DNA of 64,000 nt from an uncultured Lachnospiraceae bacterium (GTDB taxonomy: Bacteria > Bacillota > Clostridia > Lachnospirales > Lachnospiraceae), in the NCBI GenBank assembly GCA_902789735.1, contig CADAOZ010000011.1:1-64000 (forward strand). The letters run 5' to 3'. How positions within the stretch are numbered: the first letter of the stretch is position 1; each line of letters begins with the position of its first letter. The notes beneath the pieces were generated by a model, which was not told the origin of the DNA, did no database searches, and worked only from the letters and a program-made list of their open reading frames with translations. Positions 1 through 8,646 of this stretch are shown piece by piece. The translations under genes were made by a program, and so were the position numbers.

Positions 1-97
1 GCGAAGAGTAAGAATAATCTCTTCATAATTGTCCAGAAAAATTTGCTGAAGTTTATTCATAAGACAATTATGAGACTAAGTTACGGTAAAGAAAACC

Positions 98-150
98 CCC
101 CCTCATGATTGAGGGGGCAGGGGGAGTTGAAGTGCCGAAGGCACTTTTTT
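98..150. terminator. Paired hairpins with T-tracts, terminators on both strands
   Basis: An 8-bp stem (98-105 with 110-117, loop TGAT) is followed on the minus strand by a GTTTTC run. A second stem (131-136 with 140-145, loop GAA) is followed on the plus strand by five to six T residues. Both have the shape of intrinsic terminators. They lie downstream of the minus-strand nuclease gene and would separate it from whatever lies left of the window. Confidence 0.5.
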
Positions 151-156
151 AGCTAA

Positions 157-195
157 AATCGGCACTGCATTATTGTGAAAAATGCAGTGCCGATT
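157..195. terminator. Perfect 15-bp inverted repeat after the nuclease gene
   Basis: The arms at 157-171 and 181-195 are perfect 15-bp reverse complements around a 9-nt loop. The hairpin starts about 48 bases past the stop of the minus-strand nuclease gene and is followed on that strand by TTTT. It is most simply its transcription terminator. The long perfect stem could also be a remnant of a miniature mobile element, but no target duplication is visible. Confidence 0.5.
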
Positions 196-242
196 ATCTG
201 CGTCAGGCGCCACCATGACAAAAGTGATGCTCTGCGTATATT

Positions 243-1100
243 CTACAGCTTAGCAATATAATAAAGCCGTTCTTCCTCGGAGATTTTCAGTACATCCATT
301 GCTTCCTGGGCTGTCACTTTATATCTTTCCATTACTGCTCTAATATCTTCCAGGCGTGCCTGATCAATTCCTTCTTTTCTTCCTTTTTCTTCAACTCTGT
401 CTAACACTTCGCACATATTTTCAGGTTTGCCTCCTTCCCCAGTTAATATATCCAAAAAGCGAGTATCATGCGTAAATACCGAAAGCATTTTCAGCACTTC
501 ATCAACATGATTGAATTTCTGCGGATCTTTCGGTCTATACTCAGGATTGTCTCTTTTTGAAACAAAATAATCAACTACTATTTTGAAATCGCTGTGAAAA
601 TAGTCTATTGCCTCTTTCGGAAGCCGGGCAATCTCAAAGAGATTTATCCTATAGTCGTTGACATACGGTTTAAACTTTTCAGGGATCTTCACCGTATCGA
701 AAAGTGTCCGGTTCTTCCCCCAGGGTTCATTACCAAAGTATAAGACCATTGTAATAACGGGATATCTTGTTTTGCCCCCAAGCTCAGCACGATATGCGGC
801 GCCATCATATCCAATCACACGCAAAGGCATATCCTGATCATAGCTGCTCTGATTCTCAATTCCCAGAAACGAGATCCTTACATTGATCTGTTCCCCGGTC
901 TGTTCCACCCAGTACTTGGAGACATCCCTGTCCTGTTGATGGAGTTTTCCATCTGTTTTATACATGGAAAATGTCTGGGCATCTATCAATGCCTGTTCCT
1001 GAAGAAGCTGTTCTCCATGAAAAAGCAGACCATTTACAATATCCGCAAACACATCATTGTAGGATTCCAGTGTCTTCTCCACGATGTCTTTCTCAGCCAA
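243..1100 (-). CDS. Rpn family recombination-promoting nuclease / putative transposase (PD-(D/E)XK)
   Basis: The protein is about 285 residues. Its opening (AEKDIVEKTLESYNDVFADI) is the conserved beginning of the Rpn/PDDEXK-type transposase-like family, and the tail has the helical acidic segment usual for the family. Known Rpn proteins are DNA endonucleases that promote recombination; substrate and biological role here are unknown. An upstream GTG at 1211 would add 37 residues with no family resemblance. I chose the TTG at 1100 because a strong GGGAGGTG (1107-1114) sits 6 nt before it and the family homology starts there. Codon use is AT-rich compared with the rest of the window, which suggests horizontal acquisition. 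It is probably co-transcribed with the upstream 145-residue gene. Confidence 0.85.
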   Translation of the reverse strand: MAEKDIVEKTLESYNDVFADIVNGLLFHGEQLLQEQALIDAQTFSMYKTDGKLHQQDRDVSKYWVEQTGEQINVRISFLGIENQSSYDQDMPLRVIGYDGAAYRAELGGKTRYPVITMVLYFGNEPWGKNRTLFDTVKIPEKFKPYVNDYRINLFEIARLPKEAIDYFHSDFKIVVDYFVSKRDNPEYRPKDPQKFNHVDEVLKMLSVFTHDTRFLDILTGEGGKPENMCEVLDRVEEKGRKEGIDQARLEDIRAVMERYKVTAQEAMDVLKISEEERLYYIAKL

Positions 1101-1207
1101 ATATAACACCTCCCTATTATGATAACAACGAATCCATTCTTCCGCAACAATGGGCCGCCGCCATCTTCCTTTCCTGTGGTTTACTGCCTCGTTGGAAATA
1201 CTATCGC

Positions 1208-1645
1208 TCACAGATGCTGTTTCTTACGCCTTTTCTTACTATACAGTGGTCCTCTTTGTATAATTTTCAATAATTCTCCAGCTGTAAAGTTCAAATCTTT
1301 ATAGCCGTTTTCTGCTAACAATTTTCTGACAAAGTCTGTATCTATTGGAGAACGGGTGTCTTTCCACATCTCGAACGCCAAAGCATCCAATAGACTAATG
1401 AATTCTTTGTTTTCTTTTATCCATTTCAATATCGTTCGTTCTTTTGCCGCTTTTTCAGTATCTTTTGACTTGTCCCTGCTTTTATAAGCCCATCCTGCAT
1501 ATGCTTTCTGGGCAGATTTATATCCGTATCCTTGCGCATCATCAACAATTGTGCCGCTCTCCATATCTTTGATTACATATCTTCTTTCAACGGTGCCGAG
1601 ATTATTTGTTATTTCCAGCATAACCGCTTTGTGTTTTTTATGCAT
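1208..1645 (-). CDS. Unknown 145-residue protein, accessory island
   Basis: I do not recognise this protein. It is soluble, with no signal peptide or membrane segment. It has a central Lys-rich helical stretch (KSRDKSKDTEKAAKERT, about residues 56-72) and a basic C-terminus ending in KKRRKKQHL. A clear AAAGGAGC lies 6 nt before the ATG at 1645. It reads in the same direction as the nuclease gene and ends about 107 bases before that gene's likely TTG start, so the two probably form one transcript. The divergent XRE regulator suggests a small regulated cassette. The AT-rich composition matches its neighbours and not the housekeeping genes. Confidence 0.7.
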   Translation of the reverse strand: MHKKHKAVMLEITNNLGTVERRYVIKDMESGTIVDDAQGYGYKSAQKAYAGWAYKSRDKSKDTEKAAKERTILKWIKENKEFISLLDALAFEMWKDTRSPIDTDFVRKLLAENGYKDLNFTAGELLKIIQRGPLYSKKRRKKQHL

Positions 1646-1697
1646 ACTGCTCCTTTGCGTCTTATTGCCTTCTTAACAAGCATTACATACAATATAA

Positions 1698-1738
1698 CCA
1701 TCGGATACTCTGTATAGCTATGTTACGGTATCCGATGG
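1698..1738. promoter_or_regulatory. 11-bp inverted repeat operator between divergent genes
   Basis: CCATCGGATAC at 1698-1708 is repeated as its exact reverse complement at 1728-1738, with a 19-nt spacer holding an AT-rich GTATAGC element. It sits between the divergent 145-residue gene and the XRE regulator, 37 bp before the latter. This is the expected position for an autoregulatory operator of the XRE protein. That pairing is inferred. Confidence 0.55.
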
Positions 1739-1774
1739 ATACTGTCAACAACTAAAAAGAGGATATTATATGTT

Positions 1775-2128
1775 ATGGAATCATTATTCATGCCGGATAG
1801 ATTGAAAAAAATTCGCGAAAAAAAAGGACTTAACAAAGCCGAGGCAGCAAGACTCCTTGGTTTATCTAAAATGGGCTATCTGCGTTATGAATCCGCAGAC
1901 AGAACACCATCCCATCAGACGATTGTATTTATGGCGCAAAAGCTCGGAACTTCTCCCGATTACCTGGTTGGTACAACGGAAGATCCCGAACCAAAAGAAT
2001 ATGTTATCTCTAAATCTGATGATCCTGCATTATTCGAATTGATTGCGGATGTGATGGATAAGAAGAGCCCTAATCGAAAGAGTCTCCTGACTTACTATAA
2101 GAAGCTGAAAGCCTTATATCAGAAATAA
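1775..2128 (+). CDS. XRE-family helix-turn-helix transcriptional regulator
   Basis: The protein has 117 residues. The N-terminal half is a classic Cro/CI-type HTH: RLKKIREKKGLNKAEAARLL, then a recognition helix around SKMGYLRYESADRTPS, then the typical TIVFMAQKLGTSPDYLVG. The C-terminal 40 residues are a short helical tail, probably for dimerisation. It would bind DNA, most plausibly the inverted repeat just upstream (1698-1738), controlling itself and the divergent two-gene unit. The start at 1775 follows an AAGAGG motif; the in-frame ATG six codons later (MPDRLKK) is an alternative. Composition is AT-rich like the rest of the island. Confidence 0.9.
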   Translation: MESLFMPDRLKKIREKKGLNKAEAARLLGLSKMGYLRYESADRTPSHQTIVFMAQKLGTSPDYLVGTTEDPEPKEYVISKSDDPALFELIADVMDKKSPNRKSLLTYYKKLKALYQK

Positions 2129-2202
2129 CCCGGGCATGTGGTTTATAAAAATAGGGCGGACTCAAGAGCGGTGGACGCAACGGGGATCTGTGAACCGGCC
2201 CC

Positions 2203-2231
2203 TTGCATCCTGAAAACATCAGTGCTATACT
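2203..2231 (+). promoter_or_regulatory. Sigma-A promoter for typA/bipA
   Basis: TTGCAT (2203-2208), a 17-nt spacer, and TATACT (2226-2231) preceded by TGC give a good housekeeping promoter with an extended -10. It lies about 100 nt before the typA start, leaving a leader that ends in AAGGAG. Confidence 0.7.
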
Positions 2232-2332
2232 GTATCAGTTTGTGCGGGATTCCTGATGAAAACAGGGAATCCGCGCCCGACCGGAGTAAGAAAGTTACAT
2301 TCAGTCCAGCCCCGTGCACGGTAAGGAGAAGT

Positions 2333-4180
2333 ATGATTCAGAAAAGAGAAGATGTCAGAAACGTAGCCATCATCGCCCATGTTGACCATGGTAAAACGAC
2401 CCTTGTCGACGGCCTGCTCCACCAGAGCGGCGTTTTCCGCGCCAACCAGGAGGTACAGGAGCGTGTCATGGACAGTAATGCCCTGGAACGGGAGAGAGGC
2501 ATTACTATATTAAGTAAGAACACAGCCGTCTATTATAAAGGGGTCAAGATCAACATTATCGATACCCCCGGCCACGCGGACTTCGGCGGCGAAGTCGAGC
2601 GTGTCCTGAAGATGGTCAACGGCGTCATTCTGGTCGTTGACGCTTTTGAAGGCCCCATGCCCCAGACCAGGTTCGTCCTGAGCAAGGCCATGGCCCTGGA
2701 CCTGCCGGTCATTGTATGTATCAACAAGATTGACCGTCCCGGTGCCCGTCCTGTGGAAGTCATCGACGAGGTCCTGGAGCTGCTGATGGATCTGGGCGCC
2801 AGCGATGAGCAGATTGACTGTCCCTTCGTATTCGCGTCCGCCAAGTCCGGCATCGCGACCCTGGATCTGGGCCGTGTCGGTTCCAGCATGAAGCCCCTGT
2901 TCGAGACCATTATCGACTATATCCCCGCGCCCGAGGGCGACCCCGAAGCGGAGACCCAGGTGCTGATTTCCACCATTGACTATAACGAGTATATCGGCAG
3001 GATTGGTGTCGGCAAGGTCGACAACGGCTGTCTGAAGGTCAACCAGGAGGTGGTGATCGTCAATCACCATGACCCGGACAAAAAGAAAAAGGTCAAAGTC
3101 AGCAAGCTCTATGAATTTGAAGGATTAAACCGGGTAGAGGTCCAGGAGGCCCGCATCGGTTCCATCGTTGCCATTTCCGGTATTTCTGACCTGCATATCG
3201 GCGATACCATCTGTTCTCCCGAGAACCCGGTGGCGATTCCCTTCCAGAAGATTTCCGAGCCCACCATTTCCATGACCTTTAATGTCAACGATTCCCCGCT
3301 GGCAGGCAAGGAAGGAAAATATGTCACCAGCAGACACCTGCGTGACCGCCTGTACAGGGAGCTGAATACGGATGTTTCCCTTCGTGTCGAGGATACGGAC
3401 ACGACCGAGAGCTTCAAGGTCTCCGGCCGCGGCGAGCTGCACCTGTCCGTCCTGATCGAGACCATGCGCCGGGAAGGCTATGAGTTCGCGGTCAGCAAAG
3501 CGGAAGTCATTTATCAGTATGATGATAAAGGCAGACGTCTGGAGCCCATGGAGCAGTGCTTTGTGGACGTGCCGGAGGAATTCGCCGGCAACGTCATTCA
3601 GAAACTCGGAGAGCGCAAGGGCGAGCTGGTCAATATGGGTACCATCCCCGGCGGCTATACCCGTCTGGAGTTCAATATCCCTTCTCGCGGCCTGATCGGC
3701 TACAGGGGCGATTTCCTGACCGATACCAAGGGCAACGGTATCATGAACACGATCTTCAGCGGCTATGCGCCTTATAAAGGAGATATCTCCTATCGGAAGC
3801 AGGGATCCCTGATCGCCTTTGAACAGGGCACGGCTGTTGCCTACGGTCTGTTCAACGCCCAGGAAAGAGGCTTCCTCTTCATCAGTCCCGGCGAACAGGT
3901 CTATTCCGGCATGATCGTGGGCCAGAGCGGCAAGACAGAGGACATCGAAGTCAATGTCTGCAAGACCAAGCATCTGACCAACACCCGGTCTTCCAGCGCG
4001 GATGAAGCCCTGCGTCTGGTACCGCCCAGGATCCTCAGTCTGGAGCAGGCTATTGAATATATCGACGTAGATGAGCTTCTGGAAGTGACACCTACCCATC
4101 TGCGTATCCGTAAAAAGATTCTGGATCCCCGCCTGAGAAAGCGTGCCAACATCAGCGCAGCCATGAAGAACCAGAAGTGA
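2333..4180 (+). CDS. typA: Ribosome-associated GTPase TypA/BipA
   Basis: This is a 615-residue translational GTPase that binds the 70S ribosome and acts in ribosome assembly and stress adaptation. The G motifs are complete: AHVDHGKTT (P-loop), RERGITI (switch I), [10 protein letters not shown] (G3) and NKIDR (G4). They are followed by EF-G-like domains and the family-specific C-terminal segment ([15 protein letters not shown] and onward). Length matches the family (about 605-615). The frame is open upstream to 2138, but the ATG at 2333 is preceded by AAGGAG and starts exactly at the family N-terminus ([20 protein letters not shown]), so I use it. It appears monocistronic, with its own promoter and a strong terminator. 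Confidence 0.97.
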   Translation: MIQKREDVRNVAIIAHVDHGKTTLVDGLLHQSGVFRANQEVQERVMDSNALERERGITILSKNTAVYYKGVKINIIDTPGHADFGGEVERVLKMVNGVILVVDAFEGPMPQTRFVLSKAMALDLPVIVCINKIDRPGARPVEVIDEVLELLMDLGASDEQIDCPFVFASAKSGIATLDLGRVGSSMKPLFETIIDYIPAPEGDPEAETQVLISTIDYNEYIGRIGVGKVDNGCLKVNQEVVIVNHHDPDKKKKVKVSKLYEFEGLNRVEVQEARIGSIVAISGISDLHIGDTICSPENPVAIPFQKISEPTISMTFNVNDSPLAGKEGKYVTSRHLRDRLYRELNTDVSLRVEDTDTTESFKVSGRGELHLSVLIETMRREGYEFAVSKAEVIYQYDDKGRRLEPMEQCFVDVPEEFAGNVIQKLGERKGELVNMGTIPGGYTRLEFNIPSRGLIGYRGDFLTDTKGNGIMNTIFSGYAPYKGDISYRKQGSLIAFEQGTAVAYGLFNAQERGFLFISPGEQVYSGMIVGQSGKTEDIEVNVCKTKHLTNTRSSSADEALRLVPPRILSLEQAIEYIDVDELLEVTPTHLRIRKKILDPRLRKRANISAAMKNQK

Positions 4181-4242
4181 ACCGGAAAGTCAGACTTCCT
4201 GGTTCACCTGAATGAACCGGAAAGTCAGACTTCCCGGTTCAC
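4178..4242 (+). repeat. Tandem 35-bp duplication starting at the typA stop codon
   Basis: The segment beginning with the typA stop codon (TGAACCGGAAAGTCAGACTT and onward) is repeated once in tandem with a 35-bp period, with a single C/T difference inside the arm. Each copy can form a hairpin through GTGAACCGG and CCGGTTCAC type arms. It precedes the main terminator. Confidence 0.75.
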
Positions 4243-4253
4243 TGAAAAGAAAT

Positions 4254-4308
4254 AAAAAGCCGTTCGGAATCCTCCCGTAAATATGAGGAGATTCCGAACG
4301 GCTTTTTT
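4254..4308. terminator. Bidirectional intrinsic terminator between typA and mgtE
   Basis: A 13-bp GC-rich stem (4259-4271 with 4290-4302) is flanked by five A residues on the left and six T residues on the right. It therefore works for the plus-strand typA and the convergent minus-strand mgtE. Confidence 0.9.
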
Positions 4309-4328
4309 GCAGTCAAAGGACCATGCCG

Positions 4329-5699
4329 CTAAACGACGATATGCAAAACCCTTGTGGCGATCGTGAAGTAGATGGTCAGGGAGACCGCGTCTACGATGGT
4401 GGTGATCAGGGGACTCGCCATGACGGCAGGGTCGAAACCGATCCGCTGGGCCACCATGGGCAGTACACAGCCCATCATCTTGGCGAAGGTGACCGTGATG
4501 ACCAGGGTCAGGCAGATGATCAGGGCAATCAGGAGCGGAAGCTTGTCCAGTACCATCAGCTTGACGAAGTTGGTACAGGCCAGAGTCAGTCCGCACAGGA
4601 AGGCGACCCGGATTTCTTTCCAGAGGGCAATGGGCAGTTCCTTGAATTCGATCTCGTTCAGGGAAAGACCACGGATGATGGAAACGCTGGCCTGGGAGCC
4701 CGCGTTACCGCCGGTATCCATCAGCATGGGGATGTAGGCGGTCAGGATCACGTAGTGAGCCAGGGCGGCTTCATAGCTGGTGATGATGGCGCCGGTAAAT
4801 GTGGCGGAAATCATCAGGAAGAGCAGCCAGGGCATTCTCTTCTTGTAGGTCTCCACGACGCCGGTCTTGAAATAGGGCTTGTCGGTCGGCAGGATCGCGG
4901 CCATCTTTTCGATATCCTCTGTAGCCTCTTCTTCCAGGATATCGACAACGTCATCGATGGTGATGATACCGACCATACGGTTCTCCTTGTCGACAACGGG
5001 CATGGCCGTGAAGTCGTATTTCTGGAAAGCCCGTGCGGTTTCCTCCTGGTCGGTCAGGGTATTGACACTGATGATATTGTCGTTCATGACCTCCCCGATG
5101 ATGTCATCGGGATCGAGGATGACCAGATACCGCAGAGCGACCGTTCCTACCAGGACCCGCTGTTCATCCAGGACATAACAGGTGTTAACAGTCTCGGAAT
5201 CCAGCCCGACTTTACGGATCCGCTCAATGGCGTCAGCGACCGTCATGTTCTCCCGCAGATCCACATACTCGACGGTCATGATACTGCCGGCCGAATCCTC
5301 CGGATACTGGAGCAGGAGATTGATATCGGCCCGGGTATCGGGACGGGCGTTGGCCAGGATCTTCTTGACGACGTTGGCAGGCATTTCCTCCAGCATGTCT
5401 TCCAGCAGGTCGGCCGCGTCATCCGACATCAGGTTATCGATGATGGTCGACGCTTCCTTGTGGGACAGGGACTGAATGATATACTGCTGGTCATCGGGTT
5501 CCAGATCGGCGAAGACATCTGCCGCCATATCCTTGGGGAAGAGACGGAACATCTTGAGGGAATCCTCATCCTCCATCTCATCCATGATGGCCGCTATGTC
5601 CGCGGTCTGCATTTCCGCCGCCGTCTGGCGGAGTTTGGTATATTCTTTCTTCTCCAGCATTTCCAGCAGGAGCTCTTTGTAATTGATATTCTCATCCAT
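4329..5699 (-). CDS. mgtE: Magnesium transporter MgtE
   Basis: This 456-residue Mg2+ channel/transporter has the full family layout. A cytoplasmic superhelical N domain (about 1-130) is followed by tandem CBS domains (about 135-260, including SAGSIMTVEYV) and five C-terminal membrane helices (about 285-455) containing the pore signature DTGGNAGSQASVSIIRGL. In characterised MgtE proteins the N and CBS domains bind Mg2+ and close the pore. The start follows GAAGGAGG. The gene stands alone and is convergent with typA. A 500-bp leader upstream contains a possible leader peptide and a terminator-like hairpin, but I could not find the usual M-box (ykoK) riboswitch core. Confidence 0.97.
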   Translation of the reverse strand: MDENINYKELLLEMLEKKEYTKLRQTAAEMQTADIAAIMDEMEDEDSLKMFRLFPKDMAADVFADLEPDDQQYIIQSLSHKEASTIIDNLMSDDAADLLEDMLEEMPANVVKKILANARPDTRADINLLLQYPEDSAGSIMTVEYVDLRENMTVADAIERIRKVGLDSETVNTCYVLDEQRVLVGTVALRYLVILDPDDIIGEVMNDNIISVNTLTDQEETARAFQKYDFTAMPVVDKENRMVGIITIDDVVDILEEEATEDIEKMAAILPTDKPYFKTGVVETYKKRMPWLLFLMISATFTGAIITSYEAALAHYVILTAYIPMLMDTGGNAGSQASVSIIRGLSLNEIEFKELPIALWKEIRVAFLCGLTLACTNFVKLMVLDKLPLLIALIICLTLVITVTFAKMMGCVLPMVAQRIGFDPAVMASPLITTIVDAVSLTIYFTIATRVLHIVV

Positions 5700-5763
5700 A
5701 CTTTTTTCCTCCTTCTCTTACATAAACAGACTGACATATCTGTTCACGGATCCGCGGGAAAAA

Positions 5764-5793
5764 GCCTGCGGAAGAGGTTCCGGTGCGGAGGCA
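5764..5793 (-). promoter_or_regulatory. Terminator-like hairpin in the mgtE leader
   Basis: On the minus strand GCCT...CGGAA-CCTC-TTCCG...AGGC folds into an interrupted stem immediately followed by TTTTT, about 65 nt before the mgtE start. With further self-complementary stretches nearby (the palindrome CGGTACGTACCG at 5831-5842 and CTGCCGCCGGCAG at about 5865-5878) this could be an attenuator. The stem is imperfect, so the call is tentative. Confidence 0.35.
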
Positions 5794-5928
5794 CATGCGG
5801 TATGGATCATCCTGCCCGGTTAAGGGAGAACGGTACGTACCGATGGAAAGCCCGGGGCGTGATGCCTGCCGGCGGCAGGAGGAAAAAGGAATCATCTGCC
5901 GGATCCGCAGGATGGGAGAGCAGGACAG

Positions 5929-6033
5929 TCAAAGCGGAAAGGCCTTCTGTCCGCGGCGGAACATACAGGGAACAGATATGCGGTTTTTCATGAGATTTCT
6001 TCGTCGGTTGGGAACATCAGAACTTTTATCCAT
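5929..6033 (-). CDS. Possible 34-codon leader peptide upstream of mgtE
   Basis: A 34-codon frame opens at an ATG at 6033, 8 nt after AGGTGGTGG (6042-6050), and closes at TGA 5929-5931, about 230 nt before mgtE on the same strand. The peptide starts MDKSSDVPNRRRNLMKNR, is Arg-rich and matches no family I know. Position and ribosome binding site suggest a regulatory leader peptide for mgtE; it could equally be chance. Between 5700 and 6239 I see no other gene. Confidence 0.3.
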   Translation of the reverse strand: MDKSSDVPNRRRNLMKNRISVPCMFRRGQKAFPL

Positions 6034-6125
6034 CTGAAAAACCACCACCTTTCTTTCTCTGATGCTGCGTTTATAACAGTTGCCGCGGGCGGCCGCTTCC
6101 GGCGCTGCCCTTTAGATATAAACTA

Positions 6126-6165
6126 TATATAACTTAGATGTATTACATAGATATATAACTTAGAT
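6126..6165. repeat. AT-rich 14-bp direct repeat in the mgtE/yigZ intergenic region
   Basis: TATATAACTTAGAT occurs at 6126-6139 and again at 6152-6165 (26-bp period), with a degenerate third copy just before. The stretch is far more AT-rich than its surroundings. It lies beyond the 3' end of yigZ and upstream of the mgtE leader, so it may mark the mgtE promoter region or a regulator site. Confidence 0.5.
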
Positions 6166-6239
6166 ATGTAACAAATACGCGGCCGGAGACAGTCCGGTCC
6201 GTTTTCGAACTTTCAGTTTATGCCCTGCCCGGTTTTTTG

Positions 6240-6875
6240 TCAACCGGCAGGGAGCGGATAGAAACCGGAGGGTTCCTGTTCGATCCGGGCTGTACCGTTG
6301 GTAAGGGCAGTGATCCGGTCCATGACCTGGCCGGCCCGGGTCTCTTCAATGACAAGAACCAGCGTAACCGTATCTGTATAAATCTGGTCTGCAGGCTCGA
6401 TCCCCTCCTGGCGCAGATAATACAGGATCCGGTCCAGGGCGCCGTACTGGATGGTGACCCGCAGCCTGGCGCACAGGCACATGCGGACTTTGGCCGCGTC
6501 GTCCAGGGCGTCTTTGGCGGATTTGGAATAGGCCCGGACCAGTCCCCCGGTGCCCAGCAGGGTACCGCCGAAATAACGGGTTACCACGATCAGGACATTG
6601 GTGCAGCCGCTGCCGTCAATGACCTTGAGGATGGGCAGGCCGGCTGTCCCAGAAGGCTCCCCGTCGTCCGACGACCGGGTCTTTTCCTTCTGTTCGCCGA
6701 TGACCCAGGCGTAGCAGTTGTGCCGGGCGTCATAATATTTCTTACGGACCTTCTCCAGAAAGGCAATCGCTTCTTCTTCGGTTTCCACATGGACTGCCTG
6801 GGCGATAAAACGGGATTTTTTCTCCACATATTCGCCCTGTCCGTTTTCGTTGATGGTCAGATATTCTCCGGGCAT
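6240..6875 (-). CDS. YigZ/IMPACT (UPF0029) family protein
   Basis: The protein has 211 residues. The N-terminal UPF0029 domain carries the family signatures EKKSRFIAQA, ARHNCYAWVIG, DDGEPSGTAGLPIL and VTRYFGGTLLGTGGLVRAYS. The C-terminal DUF1949-like ferredoxin fold follows (about 140-205). The family is widespread but its biochemical role is unsettled; eukaryotic IMPACT relatives influence translational control. Length is typical. It stands alone on the minus strand, divergent from pyrH. Confidence 0.93.
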   Translation of the reverse strand: MPGEYLTINENGQGEYVEKKSRFIAQAVHVETEEEAIAFLEKVRKKYYDARHNCYAWVIGEQKEKTRSSDDGEPSGTAGLPILKVIDGSGCTNVLIVVTRYFGGTLLGTGGLVRAYSKSAKDALDDAAKVRMCLCARLRVTIQYGALDRILYYLRQEGIEPADQIYTDTVTLVLVIEETRAGQVMDRITALTNGTARIEQEPSGFYPLPAG

Positions 6876-7057
6876 CTGCTGTTTCCTGCTTTCTCTGCTG
6901 TATTGTCAGGTTCAGGGACCAAACGTTATAAAACCTTAAACTAACCCTTTTCAGTATAATCACAAAAGTCCGCAAGCGCAATCCATTCAGTTCTTTTGCA
7001 GGAAGCGCTGTGACCATATCTAAATCGTATGTTGACCGTATGTGCGCCTGCCATGTC

Positions 7058-7086
7058 TTGTAAAAGGAAAGCAAACTGTGTAAAAT
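7058..7086 (+). promoter_or_regulatory. Promoter for the pyrH-polC gene run
   Basis: TTGTAA (7058-7063), a 17-nt spacer and TAAAAT (7081-7086) form a plausible housekeeping promoter about 140 nt before pyrH. A small hairpin AGGGGA...TCCCCT follows in the leader (about 7104-7122). The 6876-7223 interval holds no other gene that I can see. Confidence 0.6.
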
Positions 7087-7223
7087 GTATAAGAACGCAG
7101 CAGGGGATGTCAGGTCCCCTTTCAGAGAGGCACGGTCGGCAGCAGCCGCCGGTCCATCCCCGGCGGATCCGGGCGTAAGGCGCGGGATCCGGCAGGGATA
7201 TCAACATGCAGGAGTATAAAAAT

Positions 7224-7919
7224 ATGAGCAGAATCATTCTGAAACTTAGCGGAGAAGCGCTGGCAGGCCCCAAAGGAAAGGGTTTTGACCTGGATACGGT
7301 AAAAATGGTCGCGGGCCAGGTCCGCCAGCTGGTTGAGGCAGGCCACGATATCGGCATCGTCATCGGGGGCGGCAATTTCTGGAGAGGCCGTACCGGCAAT
7401 GAGATCGACCGGGTCAAGGCCGACCAGATCGGCATGCTGGCCACCGTCATGAACTGTATTTACGTATCGGAAGTCTTCCGCACGGAAGGCATGCGGACCA
7501 TGGTCACCACGCCCTTTGTATGCGGCGCCTTTACCCATCTGTTCTCCAAGGACCTGGTCAATGAGGAATTTGAGAAAGGGACCGTGATCTTCTTCGCGGG
7601 CGGTACCGGACATCCTTATTTCTCCACCGATACAGGCGTTGTTCTCCGGGCCATCGAGGTCGAGGCGGAAGTGATCCTTCTGGCCAAGAACATCGACGGC
7701 GTTTATGACAGCGATCCGGCGGTCAATCCTGACGCCCGCCGTTACGGCATCCTGCCCATTGACGATGTCATCAGCCAGAACCTGCAGGCCGTCGATATGA
7801 CCGCCTCCATCCTGGCCAGGGACAACAAGATGCCCATGCGCGTATTCGCCCTCCAGGAGGAAAACAGCATCGTAAAGGCTGCCTCCGGAGATTTTAACGG
7901 TACGACCATTATTGTATGA
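7224..7919 (+). CDS. pyrH: UMP kinase
   Basis: This hexameric amino-acid-kinase-fold enzyme converts UMP to UDP with ATP in pyrimidine synthesis. Motifs seen are the N-terminal LKLSGEAL, the glycine loop VIGGGNFWRGR, the acceptor-site segment FFAGGTGHPYFSTDT, and KNIDGVYDSDP. The gene codes for 231 residues from the ATG at 7224, which has CAGGAG 9 nt upstream. An ATG at 7206 is in frame and would add MQEYKN, but the ribosome binding site lies between the two. It heads the frr-uppS-cdsA-rseP-ispG-polC run; rpsB and tsf, often directly upstream in Firmicutes, are not here. Confidence 0.97.
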   Translation: MSRIILKLSGEALAGPKGKGFDLDTVKMVAGQVRQLVEAGHDIGIVIGGGNFWRGRTGNEIDRVKADQIGMLATVMNCIYVSEVFRTEGMRTMVTTPFVCGAFTHLFSKDLVNEEFEKGTVIFFAGGTGHPYFSTDTGVVLRAIEVEAEVILLAKNIDGVYDSDPAVNPDARRYGILPIDDVISQNLQAVDMTASILARDNKMPMRVFALQEENSIVKAASGDFNGTTIIV

Positions 7920-8043
7920 CACTGCGGCCGGGACTTTTCCGGGAGATCCGTGCCTGTCGGGCAGCCGGCGGCCCTGCCGGATCGGACCGCAGCATAAATA
8001 AAAATAATTATAAATCAGAAAAATATCAGAAAAGGGGAAGATT

Positions 8044-8601
8044 ATGAGCAGCGAGAGAGTAAAACCTTATGAAGAGAAAATGAAGAAGACCATAGAACAT
8101 CTGACCAAGGACCTGCAGGGCGTCCGCGCGGGCCGTGCCAATCCGCATGTTCTTGACAAGATCAAGGTAGATTACTATGGATCCCCCACTCCGATCCAGT
8201 CCGTTGCCAATATTTCGGTTCCGGAAGCCCGCATTATCCAGATCGCACCCTGGGAAAAGAAAATGATCAAAGAGATCAGCAGGGCCATTCAGGCGTCTGA
8301 CATCGGCATCAACCCCCAGAGTGACGGTACCGTGATCCGTCTGGTCTTCCCGGAACTGACCGGTGAGCGCCGTAAACAGCTGTCCAAGGATGTCAAGAAG
8401 ATGGGCGAGGAAGCCAAAGTAGCCATCCGCAACATCCGCCGCGACGGCGTAGATACCTTCAAGAAGCTGAAAAAGACCGAGGATGTATCCGAGGACGTTG
8501 TAAAAGAACTGCAGGACGAGATCACGAAGCTGACAGACAAGCACGGTAAAGAGATTGACAAGATCATCGAAGAGAAGACAAAGGAGATCATGACAGTCTG
8601 A
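8044..8601 (+). CDS. frr: Ribosome recycling factor
   Basis: This 185-residue factor splits post-termination ribosomes together with EF-G. It shows the canonical sequence throughout: KTIEHLTKDLQGVRAGRANP, YYGSPTPIQSVANISVPEAR, and the C-terminal helix ending DKIIEEKTKEIMTV. Length is exactly as expected. It lies 124 bp after pyrH and starts after AAAGGGGAAG. The pairing with pyrH and uppS is one of the most conserved bacterial gene orders. Confidence 0.98.
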   Translation: MSSERVKPYEEKMKKTIEHLTKDLQGVRAGRANPHVLDKIKVDYYGSPTPIQSVANISVPEARIIQIAPWEKKMIKEISRAIQASDIGINPQSDGTVIRLVFPELTGERRKQLSKDVKKMGEEAKVAIRNIRRDGVDTFKKLKKTEDVSEDVVKELQDEITKLTDKHGKEIDKIIEEKTKEIMTV

Positions 8602-8646
8602 TCCGGGACCGTCTGCCCGCGCAGACATATAGAGAAGTTTTCCGCG

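Noticed and set aside
157..195. Miniature inverted-repeat transposable element
   Set aside because: The stem is perfect but short, there is no target-site duplication, and its place after a gene fits a terminator better.
243..1211. 322-codon version of the Rpn nuclease from GTG 1211
   Set aside because: The extra 37 residues show no family resemblance, and GGGAGGTG lies 6 nt before an in-frame TTG at the point where homology begins.
4323..5993. Long plus-strand open frame opposite mgtE
   Set aside because: It is the antisense shadow of mgtE: His/Gly/Asp-rich composition, no family match, and the opposite strand has a complete MgtE with conserved motifs.
5700..6000. M-box (ykoK) magnesium riboswitch before mgtE
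   Set aside because: The conserved core segments of the M-box could not be found on the minus strand; only general secondary structure is visible.
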